In this document: positions 56,820-64,000 of the stretch, piece by piece | How positions within the stretch are numbered: the stretch's first letter is position 1 | How the letters are laid out: every line of letters starts with the position of its first letter | Assembly (NCBI GenBank): GCA_036346375.1 | Contig: CM070517.1 | Coordinates: 8,039,161-8,103,160, forward strand | Direction of reading: 5' to 3' | DNA from: Guadua angustifolia | Taxonomy: Eukaryota > Streptophyta > Magnoliopsida > Poales > Poaceae | DNA length: 64,000 nucleotides | Made by a program: the position numbers and the translations under genes | The notes under the pieces: model-generated | Seen by the model: only the letters and a program-made list of their open reading frames with translations | Database searches by the model: none | Told to the model about the DNA's origin: nothing

Positions 56820-57517
56820 GGTTGCGGGTAACATTAGTAAAATGAGTGGATAATGACCGTAGTGCCCTTAGGAGCAATAGAGGCTAGTGGAAAGCCAAGG
56901 GCAGAAGTGTCATATGCCACATTGCCAAATCTGTAAAGCCAGCCGAACCAGCCAACCACAAGCCAGCTCTTGCCTTCTTGTCTCCCATTATCCAAACAAA
57001 CCGAGTCACAAGAGCACAAGCCAAAGCAGCCAGTGCTCCCATTCTTCCCAACACAAGAACACAAGAACCAACCAACCAATAGTCAAAGCCAGAAGGAGAG
57101 CACTAAGAAGGAAGATGGCAGAGCATGACCGATGCACATCTTGTCACCGGTATATGTCGGTCCTCACTGTTGCACTGGTCGATGCTCTGGTTATGCCCCA
57201 TCAATTGAAATTCTTTAAATACAAATGATATTGGAAATGGAAATCTCTCAAAGCGCTAGAGGATGGTCATGATAATGAGCTCATATTTCTCTCTGTCTCT
57301 CTCTCAAAAAAAAAAAAAAGATAATGGGTTCATATGATGCACATGGTGCATAGAATCCACTTCCTTCCCTTTTCTATATGAATTTACTTGCTGACGCGCA
57401 GTATCTGGCCTAGCTTGGCCTAGGAGCGTTGACAACGGCCGAGGCTGAGGCCTAATTGCTATCTCCCATCCACGGTGACCCACGAGAACAATTTGTTGCA
57501 GAAGCACAAGTAGGGTT

Positions 57518-57560
57518 TGCCCTGTGATAAATAGCAGCCGCCTGTCTACCCTCTAGCATC
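57518..57560 (+). promoter_or_regulatory. Probable core promoter of the ADP/ATP carrier gene
   Basis: GATAAATAGC (about 57523) is the best TATA-like motif, about 30 bp before the CT-rich leader that ends at the first donor. The start site itself is not visible from sequence. Confidence 0.4.
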
Positions 57561-58892
57561 TCCCGAGACCAAAGAACCCCAAGTCTTCCCGAGTCGGCGG
57601 TGCTGGCCTTCTCCTAAGGTAAATCCCCTCAAATCTCCCAACGCATCTCTCTGCCTCGTGTAGCATCGATTAGCTCAGTTGGTTACTGTGTTGCATTGCT
57701 TTGATCTTTGCTTTTCTGTCTGTGTGCGTGTGCTGAGTTCTTGTGTGACCTCTAACACGTTAGATCTGGTCTATGTGTGCTCGGAAGTGCTAGATCCGGA
57801 TTTGTTGTGATGTTTTCATCAAAGGATTGCAACTTTGGACAGTTTTTTTCTTTCAGTTTTCCTTGGATATTCATTCCTGTGGAATTGAATGTCCAGAGAA
57901 ATGGGAGGAGGTAGGATTTCTCTTCCAACAGGTTGGTTTGTGTTGGTATGGCTGTCTAGATGTTCTACTAAGCACTACCTGGGCTTTGTGGTTTGGTTGT
58001 TTCTTGGGAATTTTTGTGTCTTTGTGGAACAATAGTTCAGGTGAAGTGCGCCTGTGTGCGTATTTTTGTTGGTTCATATTCATCTGCAGGGAGATCTGGT
58101 GAATTGACAGATGGAAATGAGAAAGCTTGACAATTTTAAATTTCCACTAATATTATGAGATTTTAGAGCAAACATGGACTTTTCTAGGCATATGTAACCG
58201 TGGTTGAGGAATTCAATTAATTAAATTTCTCAAATTGTTAGAATTGTCTTTGCTGTTGGAATGAAGTAGAAAGGTCCGCGCTACACTAGATGATCTATTT
58301 CGCAGTTGGATGTATCCATGCTTCAGCTTTGTATTGGTTGTTGTCCTTCCATTGCAAAATGCCCACGATTGTGAGAACGTGTGGGTTAGGCAATGCTTAT
58401 TATGATGGTTCATGTTCTTGTTTGGCTCCTGTTTATATTGTTGATGTGCCGGAAGTGTTTTTACTGGTAGTTCTTCAGTCAGGAAGTAGCGAAACATAGT
58501 TTGCCAATGTTGCTATAGTTACTTCAGACCTTTTGCTTAATTATGTATGTATGTTCCTTGTGTTGCTGGTTTGTTTTTATAGCTTATTTAGTCAAATGAT
58601 GCCATTATAAGAGTAGCACATCTGGCCGGTTTCTTTTAAACCTGTACTGTTACGTGGAATTCACATTTGTTTGTTGTGTTTTACCTGGAGATGTGGAATG
58701 GAGGGTAATGTAGCTATATAGATTTTATTTGCTGCCTTTAGATTATTAAACTTGTGTTTGACCTGGAGATTCGTGATGGAGGGTAATGTAGCCATATAGA
58801 TTTTTTTCCGCAGCCTTTAGTTCATTAAACATTCTTGCATGAGAATATATTTTCTATGGTGATCTCTGTATGGCCCTTCAATCCATTTGCAG
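57545..58892 (+). other. 5' leader exon and leader intron of the carrier gene
   Basis: A leader exon ends CTCCTAAG at 57618, followed by GTAAATCC (donor 57619). The acceptor TTTGCAG ends at 58892, giving a leader intron of about 1274 bp that is T-rich and plant-like. Leader introns often raise expression of housekeeping genes in plants; that is inference here. It contains an ~85-bp tandem duplication. Confidence 0.65.
58675..58835. repeat. Tandem duplication in the leader intron, period about 86 bp
   Basis: ACCTGGAGAT, TGGAGGGTAATGTAGC, ATATAGATTTT and GCAGCCTTTAG-type text at about 58684-58760 repeats from about 58770. Confidence 0.75.
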
Positions 58893-58906
58893 TCTAACCC
58901 AAACTC

Positions 58907-60396
58907 ATGTCTTCAAATTGCCATTTGACATGTCGCTTTCTGAAGATGGTGGATGAATTGGGCCCTCCCTCTGTGGTTTCAAAGATTCATGGGCAGTCCA
59001 TGCTTTTCAGCAAGATCACTCCTTATTCTGCAATGAAGAATCCTGCACTCTACAATACCCAGTTTACTTACAGTGTGCCCTTGAGGTCATACAATGGGAT
59101 GGATGCAACCATTGGGCTCTCATCTGTCCAAGGAATGTCCCCAGTCTTTGCTTCTGCACCAAAAGAGAAAGGATTTTCTGGATTTATGATTGACTTCCTG
59201 ATGGGTGGAGTTTCTGCTGCTGTCTCCAAGACAGCTGCTGCTCCCATTGAGCGTGTCAAGCTTCTCATTCAAAACCAGGATGAAATGATCAAGAGTGGTA
59301 GGCTTTCTCATCCATACAAGGGTATTGGTGACTGCTTTGCCCGTACCGTTAAGGATGAAGGTATGATCTCACTGTGGAGAGGAAACACTGCTAATGTCAT
59401 CCGTTACTTCCCTACTCAGGTACCCCATACTATCCATTGTTTTGACTTCTTTCCTCTGTTCATTTTGACTAATATCTAAAATTGTATTCAGGCCTTGAAC
59501 TTTGCCTTCAAAGACCACTTCAAGCGCATGTTCAACTTTAAGAAAGACAAGGATGGCTACTGGAAATGGTTTGCTGGAAACCTTGCTTCTGGAGGAGCTG
59601 CTGGTGCTTGCTCTCTCTTCTTTGTGTATTCCCTGGACTATGCTCGTACTCGTCTGGCTAATGATGCCAAGGCTGCCAAGAAGGGTGGTGGCAGGCAATT
59701 CAATGGACTTGTTGATGTTTACCGCAAGACCCTTGCCTCTGATGGTATACGTGGTTTGTACCGTGGATTTAACATCTCTTGTGTGGGAATCATTGTCTAC
59801 CGCGGTCTGTACTTTGGAATGTACGATTCCCTCAAGCCAGTGGTCCTTGTTGGCTCACTTCAGGTTAGTGAACAGTATATTATGTGTATACTTTGTTGTG
59901 CCAAGTTATTATTTCATAATATGAGCTCATGTTACTCCAGTCGAAGAGCACCCACACTTGCACATGTTCCACAGTTGTCTATTTGTGTTAGGCTGATATG
60001 CTTGCTTGTGTACTTAGTTGGTTGCATATTTGTGAATAACATGTCTTTTGATAAATTGTAAGTTTCTCCTTGCTATTATGCATTGTGTGCGTTTTGCAGG
60101 ATAACTTCCTTGCTAGCTTCTTACTTGGCTGGGGCATAACCATTGGTGCTGGTCTTGCCTCGTACCCGATTGACACTGTTCGTCGTCGGATGATGATGAC
60201 GTCTGGTGAGGCAGTCAAGTACAGCAGCTCCATGGATGCATTCAAACATATTGTTGCAAAGGAGGGCACAAAGTCCCTCTTCAAGGGTGCTGGCGCCAAC
60301 ATCCTTCGTGCTGTTGCTGGTGCTGGTGTCCTTGCTGGATACGACAAGCTACAGGTGATCGTCTTTGGGAAGAAGTATGGCTCTGGGGGCGGCTAA
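58907..60396 (+). CDS. Mitochondrial ADP/ATP carrier (adenine nucleotide translocator)
   Basis: Exchanges cytosolic ADP for matrix ATP across the mitochondrial inner membrane. Three coding exons: 58907-59419, 59492-59863 and 60100-60396, with GT-AG introns of 72 and 236 bp, both phase 0, giving 393 residues. A Met at residue 14 (58946) could also start; the first ATG after the leader acceptor is chosen. The N-terminal ~90 residues look like a plant-type presequence. Three repeats follow with carrier signatures PIERVK, SLDYAR (first residue Ser, as in many ADP/ATP carriers' second repeat) and PIDTVR, and the diagnostic RRRMMM nucleotide-carrier motif. [20 protein letters not shown] and [12 protein letters not shown] are matrix-helix blocks. 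No stops or frameshifts. The extreme C-terminus is GKKYGSGGG, typical for grasses. Which paralogue it is cannot be told here. Confidence 0.95.
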
Positions 60397-60620
60397 GATT
60401 AGATGATGATGATAAGCAAAAGTATGATATATTAGGTGCTCGATTGCTTTCGGATGCTGCTGCATTTGAATAAGTTAACTTCTGGACACCATTTTGTATT
60501 TTAGGCCTCGGGAGAGGTTACGAGTTTTGTGTGGTAATCTTGTTATTTAACTATGCTTGTTCTCCCTTTGGTTGATATATGAAGTTACCAATTGAATTAT
60601 TCATCCGCCAGTATTGTGCT
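60397..60620 (+). other. 3' UTR region of the carrier gene
   Basis: T-rich with GTTTTGTGTGG and TATATGAAG motifs that could serve poly(A) signalling. The end point is not defined by sequence. Confidence 0.4.
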
Positions 60621-61689
60621 TATATTTTCATCCATTGGGCCACACATCCAACCAAGAACTCTACATTCCAGTATAGTGCCCAAAAACGGGTATTCTAAAA
60701 GTGCCCAAAACGGGTATTCTATATGTCAAAAATAGCCCAAATTTAACTAAGTATGTTAGGATGTTAGATGAATTTAGGAAGAAAAATGAAGTCAATCGGA
60801 ATTCGAACGAAGTAGAATGGGCTTCTAAAATATTTAAATCAAGAAAAATTTAGAGAAAATGGATTTTTCTATAATTTTTTATTTATTTTTCTACAAAAAA
60901 AGTCCATATTATTGTGCAATGCTAACGTCAGTGGCTGATTTTTTTAAAAATTTCGGCTCAATTATTTTCTAACAAAAAATGGTGTCAGTCTATGACATGG
61001 GCTCAATCCTTGTGGATCGAGTCCACAGTAGTGCGCTAGTCCACCATGGACCAGGCGCACACAGGGAGGTAGCACGCATGGGTCGGCAATGACGATGGTG
61101 AGGTTTTGGCGAAGTGAAGGGAAGCATCATGTAGAATGCGATGTCGCGATGCTAGTGGTGTCATCGGCTGCGGCTGGGGAGCTTGCATGGTGGTAGAAAT
61201 GGCAACGAAGCAAGGGTTGGCATGTGATGAACAAGATCAATTCGACGATGCAGTAGGGCAAATGCCAAATAAATTGAGGGAAAAATACTCATGGTGGCAT
61301 TCCGAGTGATTAAGCGGGAGAGAGGAGTTGGGAGTGGGCAAAGTGGGTTGCATGAGTCAGGAGGGTCCCAGGGCTCCTTTTTATATGGCAAAGGGAGCGT
61401 TTGAGCGACGGGAATGGGTGGCACAAGTCACGGCAACCGACCGGGCGACTGTGCAAAATTCTAGCTGAGGGATAAGGGGATCTGGCTTGGGATTTGAGAG
61501 GAATGTTGGGGATTTGATTTAGCACAAAAAAAAAAGTGAAAGAAACCAGGCACAAAATCAATGAGATTTGAAGCTTCTTCGGTTGGCAATGGAGGAAGGA
61601 CAGAGCATGCTTCTCTAGAGGTTGAAGATGGCCCTCACAAGTGGGGTTGGATCCTACCTATCAGGGAGAGGGTTTTTCCTATTGTTGAA
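60621..61689. other. Spacer without recognised gene
   Basis: 61020-61470 is moderately GC-rich with a TATATAAAAAGG-like motif on minus near 61385 and minus ORFs of 83-87 codons, without a domain I know. The rest is AT-rich. Confidence 0.4.
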
Positions 61690-62740
61690 ATAAATTAATT
61701 ATAAAAATAGAAATGCTTTTTTAGAAAATAGCAAATAAAGATAAAAAATTTGGAAAAAACCATAGAAATTCTGTGATATATTTTGAACTTAGTAAAATTA
61801 TTTACAACATGATTCGAGATTTAATTTTCTCAAATAAATCATTTCTTTAAATCTTAAAATAGCAAAAGCATTTATGAAATACAAAAATTAGGAAAAATCT
61901 CATAAAATCATAAATAAATATTTAAATAATAATATACAAATTTTAGGGTGTTTACATTTTTTTATTAGTTTGTGCCAACCTAGAGGTTAAGCCATGTAGC
62001 GGTTCAATAATTAGAGGTTAAGCCATCCGAGACTCTGATTAATTTCGGAAATTTTGGAAATTAATTATAAAATAAAAAAATCAACTAGGCTCATTTGTCA
62101 GTCTCTTAGAGAGGAATATTCTTGGAATATTTTCTTTTCTATCTCTCTATTTTTAGGATTTATTTGTGCGATAAATCTTCTGAGAGTCTCTTTAAATGCA
62201 CTGTTTGATTGATAAATTAATTATAGAAAATAGAAATGCTTTTTTATAAAATAGCAAATAAAGTTCAAAGATTTGAAAAAATTCATAGAAATTCCTTAAG
62301 ACATTTTGAACTTAGTAAAATTATTTACAACATGATTTGGTATTTAATTTTCTGAAATAAATTATTTCTTTAAATATGAAAAATAGCAAGAAACATTTAT
62401 AAAATGTAGAAAATTTAGGAAAAATCTCATAAAATCAGAAATAAATTTTTAAATAACAATATGAAAAATTTTAGGGTGTTACATTTTTTCATTAGTTTGT
62501 GCCACCCCGGAGGTTAAGCCATGTAGCGGTTCACCAATTAGAGATTAAGCCATCTCAGGCTCTAATTAATTTGTGAAATTAATTATAAAATAAAAAAACA
62601 GCTAGGCTTGTTTATCAATCTCTTAGAGAGGAATATTCTTAGAATATTATCATTTCTCTCTCTTTTTCTAGGATTTATTTGTGCGATAAATCTTCTGAGA
62701 ATCTGTCTCTTTCATATGACTCTGGTTGAGTCCGTTTAAA
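61690..62740. repeat. Tandem duplication, two copies of about 525 bp
   Basis: AATTAATTATA..AATAGAAATGCTTTTTTA at about 61693 recurs at about 62216. TTTTAGGGTGT..CATTAGTTTGTGCCA with GAGGTTAAGCCATGTAGCGG (61941-62000) recurs at 62469-62530. TTAGAGAGGAATATTCTT (62106) and GGATTTATTTGTGCGATAAATC (62157) also recur (62623, 62670). Offsets are 516-528 bp, so copies differ by small indels. Confidence 0.85.
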
Positions 62741-62773
62741 TTTCTAAATTCATCTAAAATCATGCCCTACACC

Positions 62774-62803
62774 CTAGTATATTTTATTTTATTTTATTTT
62801 ATT
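62774..62803. repeat. (TTTTA)n microsatellite
   Basis: About five units of ATTTT in a row, directly after the tandem duplication. Confidence 0.85.
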
Positions 62804-64000
62804 TTTGAAGCTATTTTATATTTATTTTGTGTTTATCGTTCATATCGCTTAGATATTGAAGTGTCAGAGCATTCGAGGATAAAGAGTTGATTCAAGTTCA
62901 TGGTTAGGATAAATATGGCAAGTTGTGCTTTGATCATTTTGAACACAGTTTTACAAATGCTATTTTTGTTTTAACCTATTGCATGATATTTTAAATTATA
63001 AAGTGTTCAAATAGTTTGGAAATTAATTATTCAATCCATTTGAATTATACCTACCTTGTTATTTGCTCTACTATGATGGTTAGATCGTATAGCATTTTGC
63101 TTAGCCATGCCACAGATCACTTGTATCATTTGAAAAGTGCAAATTCAAACCTAACTAATGGTCTATGGAATATATTTGTGAAAAAGGTATGTAATGTGTT
63201 GTCACACAATGATGGTGATATCGTTGATGGCATGTGTTGCATGAGAATAGTGGTAAATGATTTAGATTAAGGCAGGTGACAAGCAGCTATGTGCTATAAT
63301 TGTGAATCTTTGTGACAATGGATTGGAGATTCTACATGAATCAATTGATATAGTTACTGAGATTATTTGCAAGTCTTGTCTTGGTCATTTCAGGACTTAA
63401 CATTGTAAGCTATTGAACTGGGCTAAAACATACAACCACATGTCTGTAATGGGACAAACCTAGATCAGTAAGCTATCGAGTTTTGACAGACGATAACTTA
63501 GATAGAAAACCAAGCTATGTGCACGGTTGGGAAAGATGTGTTGCAGTGGCTCCACATTTTAAATAGTGATTATTGTTAGTCAAACGATGGGTCCCTCCTA
63601 TTCCTCTACTCTGTGTGAGGGTAGGACAATGAAACCGGACTTATCGCGAGTGTATATGTTTGAATAGAGTTTCTGAAAGGTTTTGCTATGATCTTTTTAG
63701 TCGCACATCGATGGGTACATATAAAAGCCAATTTTATGAAATTGATTATATCTTGTGAGTAAAATGTATAACCTCTGCAATGTGTACAACCTATTCGAAT
63801 AGCCACGTCCCTAGTTATGGACAATGATTGGAAATTTCACACAAAGGTTAGATTTTTATTAAAAATAACTTAGAAAAGGAGGCTGCGTGCTAAGAGAGGT
63901 AATGGAATTCGATATATTATTATATTCAATTATAAATACTGCTTTATTGCAAAATAGCTATATAAGCCATTTCTTTGGGTTAAGTCTTGCTTAGAGTTAT
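62804..64000. other. AT-rich end of window, no gene recognised
   Basis: The longest ORF, 63016-63270 plus (84 codons), shows no domain I know and has no splice or promoter context that would support it. Confidence 0.45.

Noticed and set aside
57236..57345. Retroposed copy with poly(A) and direct repeats GATAATGRGYTCATAT
   Set aside because: Only a CT tract and an A run of about 35 bp lie between the repeats, so a slippage duplication is as likely as a retroposon.

Overview
The window is a piece of a plant nuclear genome, almost certainly a grass. The evidence is spliced genes with GT-AG introns, plant families (mitochondrial ADP/ATP carrier, DUF3537, RLCK-VII, an ascorbate-peroxidase-like class I peroxidase, a RanBP2-type zinc-finger protein) and a dense load of Ty3/gypsy (Tat lineage and others), Ty1/copia (Sirevirus-like) and hAT, Mutator and CACTA-like DNA transposons. 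Species cannot be fixed from sequence alone. Only one gene looks intact: an ADP/ATP carrier at 58907-60396.

Layout. 1-2862 is the 3' end of a plus-strand Tat-lineage gypsy element with an antisense ORF and its 3' LTR; it interrupts a DUF3537 gene fragment (2863-3540, minus). 3541-8500 is low-copy-looking DNA with tandem duplications, an exon remnant of a peroxidase (5247-5371), two exon remnants of an RLCK-VII kinase (6612-6967) and a foldback (7847-8061). 8600-9122 is an array of inverted repeats typical of a CACTA subterminal region, including a perfect 114-bp palindrome. 9245-13021 is a decayed minus-strand gypsy element truncated in RNase H. 13022-15151 is unassigned apart from a tandem duplication.

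The centre, 15152-46956, is one nest. A decayed hAT element (hAT-A, transposase pseudogene on minus) holds a second hAT element (hAT-B, 15523-44474, 7 of 8 TSD bases matching). hAT-B holds a minus-strand Tat element (Tat-2, 15637-37686, perfect GATAG TSD) and a gag-protease-only gypsy element (Gypsy-2, 39301-44462). Tat-2 holds a 242-bp hAT MITE (18551-18792, perfect 8-bp TSD) and a Sirevirus-like element (23441-35095) with ~3.2-kb LTRs and gag but no pol. Its LTRs carry about 13-15 copies each of a stem-loop with invariant loop and variable, self-complementary stems.

46957-57500: a 5' portion of a RanBP2-type zinc-finger gene whose start codon and third codon are damaged (47560-48500), a minus gypsy fragment (49186-50242), a truncated copia element (50245-55290) whose gag is split by a minisatellite plus LTR, and a GC-rich MULE with 10-bp TSD (55969-56819). 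57500-60620 is the ADP/ATP carrier gene with a leader intron. 60620-64000 is AT-rich, with a ~525-bp tandem duplication and no gene I recognise.

The host genes here do not form a pathway: one carrier gene is kept, and the others are fragments scattered between transposons.
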